Positions 17,068 to 25,404 of a DNA stretch of 64,000 nt are shown here, one piece after another. The position numbers and the translations under genes are program-made. The notes under the pieces are model-generated. The model was not told the origin of the DNA, searched no databases, and worked only from the letters and a program-made list of their open reading frames with translations. This DNA comes from Pseudoduganella lurida (GTDB taxonomy: Bacteria > Pseudomonadota > Gammaproteobacteria > Burkholderiales > Burkholderiaceae_D), in NCBI RefSeq assembly GCF_007830455.1, contig NZ_VLLB01000012.1, positions 108,212 to 172,211 of the forward strand, in the 5' to 3' direction. Numbering within the stretch: the stretch's first letter is position 1; each line of letters opens with the position of its first letter.

Positions 17068-19068
17068 ATGAACCAGCACATCACACGACGCCGTTTCCTC
17101 GGCGCCGCCGCCCTCGCCTTGCCTGCGCTGTCCACCGGCGCCGCGCTGGCCCAGGATGCACGCGAGGCGCTCGGCCCGAAGGAAGGCAAACCCGGTCGCG
17201 GTCCGCATCCGCTGCAGGCGCTGATGCAGCAGCATCCGGCGGCACTGCGCACCGAGCTGCGCGGCGTGCACCCGCGCGTGTTCACCACGGCGGCCGGCCT
17301 GGCCGAGATGCGCCAGCGTGCCACCGGCAGCCACCGCGCGGCCTGGCAGAAGGCGCTGGCCGGCCTAGTGGCGATGCGGGAGGAACCGGCGCCGGCGCCA
17401 GCCCAGAAGCGCCGCGCCCAGAACACCGTGGGCATCGGCATCGTCGGCGCCGCGCTGGCCTACCGCATCGAAGGCGACCAGCGCTACCTGGACGCGGCGA
17501 AGCGCTACATGGAGGCCGCCGTCAGCTATCCCGTGTGGGGCTACACGTTCAGCAAGCCGGACGTGGACCTGGCCGCCGGCCACCTGCTGTATGGCCTGGG
17601 CACGGGCTACGACCTGCTGTTCGACGTGCTGACGGAGGAAGAACGCAAGCGCTACCGCGACAAGCTGCAGCGCCAGGGACGCCTGCTGGCGGCGCACTTC
17701 GCGCCCAGGCCGGGCAAGACGTTCTCGTACAGCCAGAACCACTGCTTCATCCCGATCGCCGGCCTGGCCATCGCGGCCTACGCGGTATGGGACGAAGTGC
17801 CGGAAGCGGCCGGCTGGGCGGCACAGGCGCGCGCCATCTTCGGCCGCGTGCTGGACGTGGCTTCGCCGGACGGCTATTTCTACGAAGGCGTGGAGTACTG
17901 GATCTTCTCGATGCCGTGGATTATCCACGCGCTGGACGCCTTCGCCCATGCCGCCGGCGACGACCTGTACGACCATCCGGCGCTGCGCAATGCGCACCTG
18001 TACATGGCCCATTCGCTGACGCCGAACGGCCAGGACATCTTCGATTTCGGCGATGCCTTCGAAGGCCCGCTGACACGCTCGCGCCACGGCGACGAAGCGG
18101 CCCGCACGCACCCGGATGGCAAGCTCCATTCGAACTACAATCTGCTGTACCGGCTCGCCGCACGCCACCGGAACCGGGACGCGCAGGGCGTGGCGGACTG
18201 GATGGCATCGCTGGGCCATGTGTGCGCGGAAGACTTCTGGACGCTGGCCTGGTACGACACGAAGCTGCCTGCGACCCCGATCGCGGCACTGCCGCCGCAC
18301 CACCACTTCGATGACCTGGGCACCGTCTACTGGCGCAGCGACTGGACCGACCAGGCCACCGCGTTCGCGTTCCGCGCCGGTCCGCCGGAAGGCCATCATG
18401 CGGCCACGCTGCTGGACAAATTGCCGGACTGGCACCTGTCGATGGGCCACTCGCATCCGGATGCGGGCAGCTTCATCCTGTATGGCGGCGGCACCTACCT
18501 GACGGGGCCGATGGGCTATGCGGGCGTCCCGCGCAGCAATCTCAGTAATACCCTGCTGATCGACGGCCAGGGCCAGGCCAACGAAGGCCATGGCCACGAC
18601 GCGTTCGACAGCTATCCGTATGCGCGGCTCGACACGATCCGGTTGACTACCGTGAAACTGACGGCCAGCGGTGCCGAGATCGTGGCCGACCTGGCCGGCG
18701 CCTACCGGCCGGAACTGGGTGTCGAGAAGCTGGAACGCACCTTCCAATTTGCCGGCGATACGTGGACGACGACGGACCGGCTGCGCGCCCGCAAGCCGGT
18801 GGTGCTGACGGCCCAGGTGCACGGCGACACGACGATCGCGCAGTCGGACCGGCGCCGCTACACGGTCGCCGGCAAGCCCGCCACGCTGGCCGTGGACGTG
18901 GCGGCGGCTGCCAAGGCAATCGTGGAACCGGGCATCGTGACGGCGGCGGGGCCGCCGGGCAATGTCGACAAGGGCCCACGGCAGGAACGCGGCACGGTAC
19001 TGCGCATCTCGCTGCCGGCCGCGCGGGAAGCGACGCTGGTGACGACGATGAAGGTGGCCCGTGCCTGA
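17068..19068 (+). CDS. Heparinase II/III-type polysaccharide lyase with Tat signal
   Basis: 666 residues. The N-terminus TRRRFLGAAALALPAL followed by STGAALAQD is a twin-arginine signal, so the enzyme is probably exported folded to the periplasm. Residues about 60-400 form the alpha/alpha toroid typical of alginate-lyase-like and heparinase II/III enzymes, with FSYSQNHCFIPIAG near 219-232 holding the Asn-His pair. The C-terminal beta-sandwich starts near 440 with GHSHPDAGSFILYGGGTYL. This layout is shared by PL15, PL17 and PL21 oligo-uronate lyases. Such enzymes cut oligouronates by beta-elimination to unsaturated monosaccharides, which become DEH. The kinase gene overlaps its end by 8 bases. 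The polymer (alginate, glycosaminoglycan or ulvan-like) is unknown. Confidence 0.85.
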   Translation: MNQHITRRRFLGAAALALPALSTGAALAQDAREALGPKEGKPGRGPHPLQALMQQHPAALRTELRGVHPRVFTTAAGLAEMRQRATGSHRAAWQKALAGLVAMREEPAPAPAQKRRAQNTVGIGIVGAALAYRIEGDQRYLDAAKRYMEAAVSYPVWGYTFSKPDVDLAAGHLLYGLGTGYDLLFDVLTEEERKRYRDKLQRQGRLLAAHFAPRPGKTFSYSQNHCFIPIAGLAIAAYAVWDEVPEAAGWAAQARAIFGRVLDVASPDGYFYEGVEYWIFSMPWIIHALDAFAHAAGDDLYDHPALRNAHLYMAHSLTPNGQDIFDFGDAFEGPLTRSRHGDEAARTHPDGKLHSNYNLLYRLAARHRNRDAQGVADWMASLGHVCAEDFWTLAWYDTKLPATPIAALPPHHHFDDLGTVYWRSDWTDQATAFAFRAGPPEGHHAATLLDKLPDWHLSMGHSHPDAGSFILYGGGTYLTGPMGYAGVPRSNLSNTLLIDGQGQANEGHGHDAFDSYPYARLDTIRLTTVKLTASGAEIVADLAGAYRPELGVEKLERTFQFAGDTWTTTDRLRARKPVVLTAQVHGDTTIAQSDRRRYTVAGKPATLAVDVAAAAKAIVEPGIVTAAGPPGNVDKGPRQERGTVLRISLPAAREATLVTTMKVARA

Positions 19069-20035
19069 GCTGGTGACAGCGCACGCCGCAGCCGATCCCT
19101 GCGACGTGGTGACCGCCGGCGAAGCAATGGCGCTGTTCATCGCCCGCGAGGCCGGCCCGCTGGACGCGGTGCATGCCTTCGAGCGCGCCACCGCCGGCGC
19201 GGAGCTGAACGTGGCCGTCGGGCTGGCGCGGCTGGGCTGGCGCGTGCGCTACCTGTCCGCGCTGGGCAACGACAGCCTGGGCCGCCACCTGCTGGCCTTC
19301 ATGGCGCAGGAAGGCATCGATCCACGCGACGTCAGGATCGATGCCGACCACCCCACCGGCTTCATGATGAAGGGCGCGACGACGGACGGCAGCGATCCGC
19401 CGATCGAGTATTTCCGGCGCGGCTCGGCGGCCAGCCATCTGCAGGCCACCGACATTCCGCCCGGCGTCTTCCCCGCCGCGCGGCTGCTGCACCTGACCGG
19501 TATCTCGCCGGCGCTGTCGGCAGGTTGCCGCGAGATGGTGTTCGCGCTGGCGGCGCAGGCCCGCGCTGCCGGCCGCACCGTGACATTCGACCCGAACCTG
19601 CGCCCGCGCCTGTGGCCCTCGCAGGACGCGATGATCGCCACGCTGAACGAACTGGCCAGCCTGGCCGACGTGGTGTTGCCGGGACTGGCGGAAGGCCGGC
19701 TGCTGACGGGCCGGGCCGATGCGGCCGGCATCGCCGACTTCTACCTGGCGGGCGGCGCGCGGCACGTGGTCGTCAAGCTGGGACCGCAGGGGGCGTACTA
19801 CGCGGGGCCGGAGGGCCGCGGCACGGTGCCCGGCGTGGCGGTAGTGAACGTCGTCGATACCGTGGGTGCCGGCGATGGCTTCGCGGTCGGCGTCCTCAGC
19901 GGGCTGCTGGACGGCCTGCCGCTCGATGCCGCCGCCGCGCGCGGCAATGCCATCGGCGCGCGGGTCGTGCAGTTCCGCGGCGATTGCGAAGGCCTGCCCA
20001 CGCGCGCGCAACTGGCTGCCGAAGGACCTTCCTAG
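19061..20035 (+). CDS. kdgK: PfkB-family sugar kinase, probable 2-keto-3-deoxygluconate kinase
   Basis: 324 residues of the ribokinase/PfkB family: TAGEAMALFI near 17, the GAELNVAVGLARLGW signature near 46-60, and the ATP/catalytic segment VVDTVGAGDGFAVG near 264-277 with the base Asp in GAGD. The pattern GEAM...ATAGAELNVAVGLARLG is that of KDG kinases. The start codon is GTG at 19061, inside the end of the lyase gene, preceded by AAGGTGG, so translation is coupled. Phosphorylating KDG to KDPG is the step expected after the lyase and the SDR. No KDPG aldolase is in the window. Confidence 0.82.
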   Translation: MPELVTAHAAADPCDVVTAGEAMALFIAREAGPLDAVHAFERATAGAELNVAVGLARLGWRVRYLSALGNDSLGRHLLAFMAQEGIDPRDVRIDADHPTGFMMKGATTDGSDPPIEYFRRGSAASHLQATDIPPGVFPAARLLHLTGISPALSAGCREMVFALAAQARAAGRTVTFDPNLRPRLWPSQDAMIATLNELASLADVVLPGLAEGRLLTGRADAAGIADFYLAGGARHVVVKLGPQGAYYAGPEGRGTVPGVAVVNVVDTVGAGDGFAVGVLSGLLDGLPLDAAAARGNAIGARVVQFRGDCEGLPTRAQLAAEGPS

Positions 20036-20090
20036 CCAAGGTCCCCGGCATCGCCCCGCACCACAACTACAAGATATCGGAGACAAGGGC

Positions 20091-21392
20091 ATGAATACCA
20101 AGAAGGGTTTGCGCTGGCTGGTCATCTCGCTCGTCGCGGCGGCCACCATCATCAACTACATCGACCGCTCGGCACTGGCCGTGATGTGGCCCGGCATCGC
20201 GGCCGAGCTGGGCCTGGACAAGCGCGACTACGCCAACATCATCACGATCTTCCTGGTCGGCTATGCCGTGGGGCAGACGCTGTTCGGCAAGATCTTCGAC
20301 GCGTTCGGCACGCGCATCGGCTTCCTGCTGTCGATCGCCGTGTGGTCGGTGTCGATCGGGCTGCATTTCGTCGCCCGCACGGCGCTCTCGTTCGCGCTGT
20401 TCCGGGCGCTGCTGGGCGTGGGCGAGGCGGGCAACTGGCCCGGTGCCACCAAGGCGATCGCCGAATGGTTCCCCGTCCGGGAGCGGGCGTTCGGCCAGGG
20501 CATCTTCGGTGCCGGCGCCTCGGTCGGCTCGATCATCGCGCCGCCGCTGGTGGCCTTCCTGTATGCCTTCGTCGGCTGGAAGAGCACCTTCATCCTGATC
20601 GGCGCACTGGGCTTCGTGTGGATCGTGCCGTGGCTGATCGTCTACAAATCGGGGCCGGACCGGCATCCGTGGATCACGGACGAGGAACGCCACTACATCC
20701 TGGCCGGCCAGGGGCCCGTGCGCGTGGAAGCGCAGGAATACGTGCCCACGCTGGGCCAGCTGCTGCGCCATCGCCAGAGCTGGGGCGTGATCGCCGCGCG
20801 CTTCTTCATCGATCCCGTGTGGTGGCTGTTCGTGGGCTGGCTGCCGCTGTACCTGAATGAGAAGTTCGGCTTCGACGTCAAGCAGATCGGCCTGTTCGGC
20901 TGGGTGCCGTACGTGGGGGCCGGCATCGGTGCGCTGCTGGGCGGCTGGTTCTGCGGCCGGCTGCTTGCGCGCGGCTGGCCGGTCGACCGGGCCCGCAAGT
21001 GCGTCATCGCGCTCGGGCTGGTGGTGATGTTCCCCGCCCTGCTGCTGACGGCGGTGGCCGACACGCCGCTGTTCGCCGTGCTGTCCATCGCCGTGATCCT
21101 GTTCGGCTTCCAGGCCGCGATCACGAACATCCAGACGCTGCCCAGCGATTTCTTCTCCGGCCGCACGGTCGGTTCGCTGGCCGGCATCAGCGGCACGGCC
21201 GCCGTGCTGGGCGTGATCGTCTGCATGCAGCTGGTGCCCGTGCTGACGGCCGGCGGCAACTACACGCCCTTCTTCGTGCTGGGCGCCGCGCTGGTGCCGC
21301 TGGTGTTCCTGTCGATCTGGCTGGGCGGCCGCGTGGAACGGGTGCGCCGTGCCACGGCGGCCACGCCGGCGCGCCTCCATCCCACCCTCTGA
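20091..21392 (+). CDS. MFS transporter of the anion:cation symporter (hexuronate) type
   Basis: 433 residues with about twelve membrane helices. The start region NYIDRSALAVMWPGIAAELGLDKRDYANI and the loop FDAFGTRIGF are typical of the ACS family (ExuT, GudP, glucarate and hexuronate transporters). The GEAGNWPGATKAIAEWFPVRERAFGQGIF motif in helices 4-5 is the ACS signature. It would carry unsaturated uronate, DEH or hexuronate across the inner membrane with protons. CGGAGACAAGGGC precedes the ATG. It belongs to the operon with the lyase and kinase (56-base gap). Confidence 0.88.
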   Translation: MNTKKGLRWLVISLVAAATIINYIDRSALAVMWPGIAAELGLDKRDYANIITIFLVGYAVGQTLFGKIFDAFGTRIGFLLSIAVWSVSIGLHFVARTALSFALFRALLGVGEAGNWPGATKAIAEWFPVRERAFGQGIFGAGASVGSIIAPPLVAFLYAFVGWKSTFILIGALGFVWIVPWLIVYKSGPDRHPWITDEERHYILAGQGPVRVEAQEYVPTLGQLLRHRQSWGVIAARFFIDPVWWLFVGWLPLYLNEKFGFDVKQIGLFGWVPYVGAGIGALLGGWFCGRLLARGWPVDRARKCVIALGLVVMFPALLLTAVADTPLFAVLSIAVILFGFQAAITNIQTLPSDFFSGRTVGSLAGISGTAAVLGVIVCMQLVPVLTAGGNYTPFFVLGAALVPLVFLSIWLGGRVERVRRATAATPARLHPTL

Positions 21393-21407
21393 ACAAGGAG
21401 ATCCTCG

Positions 21408-22166
21408 ATGCATTTCACGACCATCCGCCGCCTGCTGTTCGTGCTGGTCCTGGCCAGCTGCCAGGTCGGCGCGCAAACGGCCAATCCGAAAGAAGATCCG
21501 TCCCAGCCGTTCCCGAAACAGGACGACGGCAAGTTCCTCAAGAAGCATGGCGTCAACCTGGCGCGCGCGAAGAGCGGTCCGGTGGGCCTGCTGTTCCTGG
21601 GCGATTCGATCACGGACAACTGGCGCAAGGCGCCCCATATCTGGGAGGCGTACTACGGCAAGTACCAGCCCGCCAACTTCGGCATCGGCGGCGACCGCAC
21701 GCAGCACGTCATCTGGCGCATCGAGCATGGCGAGCTCGATGGCATCGCGCCGAAAGTCACGGTGCTGATGCTGGGCACGAACAACAGCCTCGATTACAGT
21801 GCCGCCGAGATCGCCGCGGCGGACCGCAAGATCATCGGCATGGTCCGCGCCAGGCTGCCGCACACGAAAGTGCTCCTGCTCGGCGTGTTCCCGCGCGGCC
21901 CGCGCGACCGCTTCGGCGGTCCCGTCACCCCGGCGCTGGTGGCGGAGGCGGAGAAGCGGATGGCCACCATCAAGGCCCTCAACGCCGAGCTGGCGAAACT
22001 GGACGACGGCAAGACCGTGCGCTACCTGGACATCTCGCACGTGTTCCTGGGCCAGGACGGCCGCATCCCGAACGCCATCATGCCGGACCAGCTGCATCCG
22101 AATGCCGCCGGCTACCAGCTGTGGGCCGATGCGATGCAGCCGCTGCTGGAGGAGATGATGCAATAA
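21408..22166 (+). CDS. Secreted SGNH/GDSL hydrolase, candidate carbohydrate esterase
   Basis: 252 residues with an export signal at 1-23. LVLASC could be a lipobox with Cys at 18, or the signal may be cut after VGA; I cannot decide. The four SGNH blocks are all present: LFLGDSITDNW near 61-71 (nucleophile Ser), FGIGGDRTQ near 90 (Gly), LMLGTNN near 123 (Asn) and MPDQLHPNAAGYQLW near 224-238 (Asp and His). The family includes carbohydrate acetyl-esterases and PAF-acetylhydrolase-like enzymes. As the last gene of the lyase operon it may strip O-acetyl groups from the polysaccharide before cleavage; this is inference. It is the end of the operon; no terminator hairpin is obvious. Confidence 0.85.
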   Translation: MHFTTIRRLLFVLVLASCQVGAQTANPKEDPSQPFPKQDDGKFLKKHGVNLARAKSGPVGLLFLGDSITDNWRKAPHIWEAYYGKYQPANFGIGGDRTQHVIWRIEHGELDGIAPKVTVLMLGTNNSLDYSAAEIAAADRKIIGMVRARLPHTKVLLLGVFPRGPRDRFGGPVTPALVAEAEKRMATIKALNAELAKLDDGKTVRYLDISHVFLGQDGRIPNAIMPDQLHPNAAGYQLWADAMQPLLEEMMQ

Positions 22167-22396
22167 GAGCGCTTGCGCGGATGTCGAACGGCTGGCAGCG
22201 CGAGGTCGCACCATGCGATGCACCGGTGCGCTGGCGCTGCACAGCAGCAACACTGCAGGATCGCCACTGGCGCCACAGCCTGATCGAAAAAAATTTGCGT
22301 CCTGCTGCATCCAAACGGCCCTCCCCCGCGTAGTACAGGGACCAACATCGCCGATCCGTCAGCTGTTGAGCCCCATAACACTACCGAGGACCCACC
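22167..22396. other. Intergenic leader of the DUF4394 lipoprotein gene
   Basis: 230 bases without a gene. A GCATCCAA word near 22307 and CGTAGT about 17 bases later near 22330 resemble the spacing of an ECF-type promoter. This is a guess prompted by the ECF sigma gene nearby. Confidence 0.3.
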
Positions 22397-24043
22397 ATGA
22401 CTGCACCGAATTTCCCGAAACTCGTTCTTCTCTCCTCGATCGCCCTGGCGCTGTCCGCCTGCGGCGGCGGCAATTCCAGCGACGAAGGCATCAAGCCCGT
22501 GACGCCCACGCCGGGCGTGCCGGTCGTGACGGCGGGCGACGTGTTCGTGCTGACCGCGTCGAACAAGCTGGTGTCGTTCAACCGCGAGACGCCGGGCACG
22601 GTGCGCACCACCCTCGCCATCACCGGCCTGCAAGGCGGCGAGAACCTGGTCGGCATCGATTTCCGCCCGGCAGACGGCAAGCTGTATGGCGTGGGCTCGA
22701 CGGGCCGCGTGTACACCATCGACACCGCCAGCGGTGCAGCGACGCTGAAGTCCACGCTGGTGGCGGACAGCGCCGACACGACGGCACCGTACACGGCGCT
22801 GGCCGGCACCGACTTCGGCGTGGACTTCAATCCGGCCGCAGACCGCCTGCGCATCGTCGGCAGCACGGGCCAGAGCCTGCGCATCAATGTGGACACGGGC
22901 GCCACGACCACCGACGGCAACATCAACGGCGGCGCGGCCACCACGGCCATCACGGCAGCGGCCTACACCAACTCGTTCGCCGGCACGGCCAGCACGACCC
23001 TGTACTCGATCGACACCGTCAATGACACGCTGTACGTGCAGAACCCGCCGAACAACGGCACGCTGACGACGCCGGTCACGCTGGGCTTCGACGCGGGCAG
23101 CGCCAACGGTTTCGACATCGATGCGCGCACGAACATGGGTTATGCAGTGGCGACGGTCGGCAGCGCCCGCAACCTGTACAGCATCAACCTGACGGCGACC
23201 AGCAATGCCGGCACGCTGGTCGGCGCACTGGGCATCACGGAAGACGTGCGTGGCATCGCGCTGCGCCCGGCCGCGACGCCGATGGTCTATGGCCTGACGG
23301 ACGACAACCGCCTGCTGGGCTTCAAGGTGGCCACGCCGAACACGATCGACAGCACCGTTGCGGTCACGGGCCTGGCCAGCGGCGAAACGCTGCTGGGCAT
23401 CGACTACCGGCCGAAGGATGGCCTGATGCACGGCCTGACGTCGACGGCGCGCATCGTCACCATCGACCCGGCCACCGGCGCAGCCACCGTCAAGGCCACG
23501 CTGGCCGCCGATGCGGCCGACACCACGGCGCCGTACACGGCGCTGGGCGGCACCTCGTTCGCGGTGGACTTCAACCCGGTGGCGGACCGCCTGCGCGTGA
23601 TCGGCAGCACGGGCCAGAGCCTGCGCATCAACGTGGACACGGGCGCGACGACGACGGACGGCGCCATCAACCGCGCCAGCGGCCCGGCCACCGTCATCGC
23701 GGCGGCCTACACCAACAGCATCGCCGGCGCGACGGCCACCATGCTGTACGACCTGGACAGCACCAGCGACGTGCTCGCGCTGCAGAATCCGCCGAACGAC
23801 GGCACGCTGGTCAATGTGGGCCCGCTGGGCATCGATATCGCGGGCACCGGCGCGATGGACATTGCCGGCGGCGCCAATGGCCTGGTGCTGGCAGCCCTGC
23901 GCACGACGACGACGGGTGCCAGCACGCTGTACCGCATCGACCTGGCGACAGGCACGGCAACGCCGGTGAATGGTGCGGCCACGCCGGCCACGTCCGCGAT
24001 CGGCACGGTGGCCCTGCGCGATATCGCGATCGCGATCAAGTAA
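22397..24043 (+). CDS. Lipoprotein with two tandem DUF4394 domains
   Basis: 548 residues. A lipoprotein signal with lipobox ALSACGGG (Cys near 21) is followed by a Ser/Pro linker, then two DUF4394 repeats at about 45-285 and 290-545. Each repeat reads G-E-LVGIDFRP-DGKLYG, a TIDT/TIDP-SGAAT strand, DTTAPYTAL-GT-F-VDFNP-ADRLR, GSTGQSLRINVDTGATTTDG and VQNPPN-GTL. The halves are near-copies, so this is an internal duplication of a beta-propeller-like unit. Function of DUF4394 is unknown; surface or periplasmic location is certain only as far as the signal goes. It is convergent with an anti-sigma/sigma pair, which may regulate it. Confidence 0.88.
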   Translation: MTAPNFPKLVLLSSIALALSACGGGNSSDEGIKPVTPTPGVPVVTAGDVFVLTASNKLVSFNRETPGTVRTTLAITGLQGGENLVGIDFRPADGKLYGVGSTGRVYTIDTASGAATLKSTLVADSADTTAPYTALAGTDFGVDFNPAADRLRIVGSTGQSLRINVDTGATTTDGNINGGAATTAITAAAYTNSFAGTASTTLYSIDTVNDTLYVQNPPNNGTLTTPVTLGFDAGSANGFDIDARTNMGYAVATVGSARNLYSINLTATSNAGTLVGALGITEDVRGIALRPAATPMVYGLTDDNRLLGFKVATPNTIDSTVAVTGLASGETLLGIDYRPKDGLMHGLTSTARIVTIDPATGAATVKATLAADAADTTAPYTALGGTSFAVDFNPVADRLRVIGSTGQSLRINVDTGATTTDGAINRASGPATVIAAAYTNSIAGATATMLYDLDSTSDVLALQNPPNDGTLVNVGPLGIDIAGTGAMDIAGGANGLVLAALRTTTTGASTLYRIDLATGTATPVNGAATPATSAIGTVALRDIAIAIK

Positions 24044-24058
24044 GAAGCAAGAAGTAAC

Positions 24059-24081
24059 GTGACGGCGGCTGCCGCCGTCAC
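24059..24081. terminator. Bidirectional hairpin between DUF4394 gene and anti-sigma gene
   Basis: A perfect palindrome with 11-bp arms (24059-24069 and 24071-24081, GTGACGGCGGC and complement) lies between the two convergent genes and overlaps the anti-sigma stop codon. It lacks a clear T-run; shared termination is the likely role. Confidence 0.6.
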
Positions 24082-24779
24082 ATCGACTTGACGGCCCGGC
24101 CGATGTACAGGATCGGGCCCGTCGGGCGGCCGATCGGCGAGCCCTGCTCCGGTTCCAGCGTGATCTCGAACAGCTGGTTCGGCTGCAGCGGCGGCAGCTT
24201 GTCCAGCCGCACATCGACCGGTTGGCCGGCCTGCACCAGGCCCAGCGACACGGGACCCTTCCAGCCATCGGCCTTCGTCCACAACTGGAGCGCGCGATGT
24301 GCCGGCACCGCCGTGCGCACCAGCGGTTCCAGATGCAGCGAGTTGCGGCCCGATGCGCGGATCACCCAGCCCGGTGCCATGTTCTGCGGCGCAGCCAGCA
24401 CCACCATGTAGCCCTGTTCCACAGGTGCCTGCACGCGCACGCCCACCACGACTGCCATGATGGCCGCGGCTGCGAAGCCGCCTGCTGCCAGGCCACGCCA
24501 CAAGGTCAGCCTGTCCCACCAGCGGGTGGCCGGTACGGTGTTTGCACGCGCGGGCGCGGGCTGCAGGCTGCGTTCGATGCGCGCCCACAACGAGGGCGAT
24601 GGCGTGACGGGTTCGGCCAGCGTCGTCAGCGGCAGCAGCCGCTGTTCCCAGTACTGCACGGCGGCGCGCAGTGCGGCATCGTGCGGCAAGGCGCGCTCCA
24701 CGTCGCGGCGCTCGGCAGCCGATAGCGTGCCGAGCACATACTCGCCGGCCAGGTCTTCAGGATCGCGGACCGGGTTCAT
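24078..24779 (-). CDS. Anti-sigma factor, RskA-like, single-pass membrane protein
   Basis: 233 residues. The cytoplasmic N-terminus (MNPVRDPEDLAGEYVLGTLSAAERRDVERAL) is the anti-sigma/RskA sigma-binding segment. A transmembrane helix at about 97-117 (GLAAGGFAAAAIMAVVVGV) leads into a periplasmic RskA-type beta domain (MAPGWVIRASGRNSLHLEPL, RALQLWTKADG, FEITLEPEQGSP). It lacks the HxxxCxxC zinc motif of ZAS anti-sigmas. The ATG at 24779 overlaps the sigma stop codon as ATGA, so the two are made together. It should hold the sigma factor at the membrane until a signal triggers its release. Confidence 0.88.
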   Translation of the reverse strand: MNPVRDPEDLAGEYVLGTLSAAERRDVERALPHDAALRAAVQYWEQRLLPLTTLAEPVTPSPSLWARIERSLQPAPARANTVPATRWWDRLTLWRGLAAGGFAAAAIMAVVVGVRVQAPVEQGYMVVLAAPQNMAPGWVIRASGRNSLHLEPLVRTAVPAHRALQLWTKADGWKGPVSLGLVQAGQPVDVRLDKLPPLQPNQLFEITLEPEQGSPIGRPTGPILYIGRAVKSM

Positions 24780-25321
24780 ACCATGCACTCCCGCAGCGCG
24801 CTCATGCCGCGCTTGATCCACGCCTTGACGGTCCCCAGCGGCGACTTCAGGCGCTCGGCGATCTCGCTGTGCGAACAGCCGTCCACGTACGCAAACAGGA
24901 TGCTGTTGCGCTTGGCCACGTCGAGCTGCGTCAGGCAGTGCTCGAGGCGGCCCAGGTCCTGGCGCAGCTCGAACGCGTCGGCGATATGGGCGGTATCGAT
25001 GGTTTCCATGACTTCTTCGTCGACCGGCACTTCCCGGCCGTCATTGCGGATGCTGTCCAGCGCCTGGTAGCGCACGATGCTGTAGATCCAGCCGCGCCCT
25101 GCACCGCGGCCGGCATCGAACGTGTTCGCCCTGGTCCAGATGCTGACGAACGCGTCGTGCACCACATCCTCCGCCGCCTGCCGCTCGCGCACGATGCGCA
25201 GCGCCACGCCCAGCAGCCGCGGGGCCTCCTGGTCATACAGCCGGCGCAGGGCCTGGCGGTCGCCGCGGGCACAGGCACCCAGTGCTGCTTCGTAATCGAA
25301 TTCGTCAGGTGCGATGGGCAA
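24776..25321 (-). CDS. ECF RNA polymerase sigma factor (SigK-like)
   Basis: 181 residues: region 2 at about 25-95 (LRRLYDQEAPRLLGVALRIV, AEDVVHDAFVSIW, RGWIYSIVRYQALDSIR) and region 4 at about 120-178 (YVDGCSHSEIAERLKSPLGTVKAWIKRGMSALREC). Together with an RskA-like anti-sigma it belongs to the SigK-like ECF group. The reading frame has no ATG before region 2; the start appears to be TTG at 25321, which would lower expression. An ATTATA (TATAAT on the minus strand) at 25354-25359 could be its -10 element. The convergent DUF4394 lipoprotein is a likely target gene. Confidence 0.9.
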   Translation of the reverse strand: MPIAPDEFDYEAALGACARGDRQALRRLYDQEAPRLLGVALRIVRERQAAEDVVHDAFVSIWTRANTFDAGRGAGRGWIYSIVRYQALDSIRNDGREVPVDEEVMETIDTAHIADAFELRQDLGRLEHCLTQLDVAKRNSILFAYVDGCSHSEIAERLKSPLGTVKAWIKRGMSALRECMV

Positions 25322-25369
25322 GGCGGTCCGCTGGAAAAGTGGGGGGCGCGGCGATTATATAGGGATGAG

Positions 25370-25397
25370 GCAGGCGCGGCGCACGCACCGCGCCTGC
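25370..25397 (-). terminator. Hairpin after the enoyl-CoA hydratase gene
   Basis: 10-bp perfect arms (25370-25379 and 25388-25397, GCAGGCGCGG and complement) with an 8-base loop begin 8 bases after the hydratase stop. No T-run follows, so termination is probable but unproven. It separates the fad operon from the sigma gene. Confidence 0.5.
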
Positions 25398-25404
25398 CGG
25401 TCCA

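Noticed and set aside
20067..22310. 747-residue minus-strand open frame over the MFS and SGNH genes
   Set aside because: Shadow frame; both plus-strand genes are clear family members with ribosome sites.
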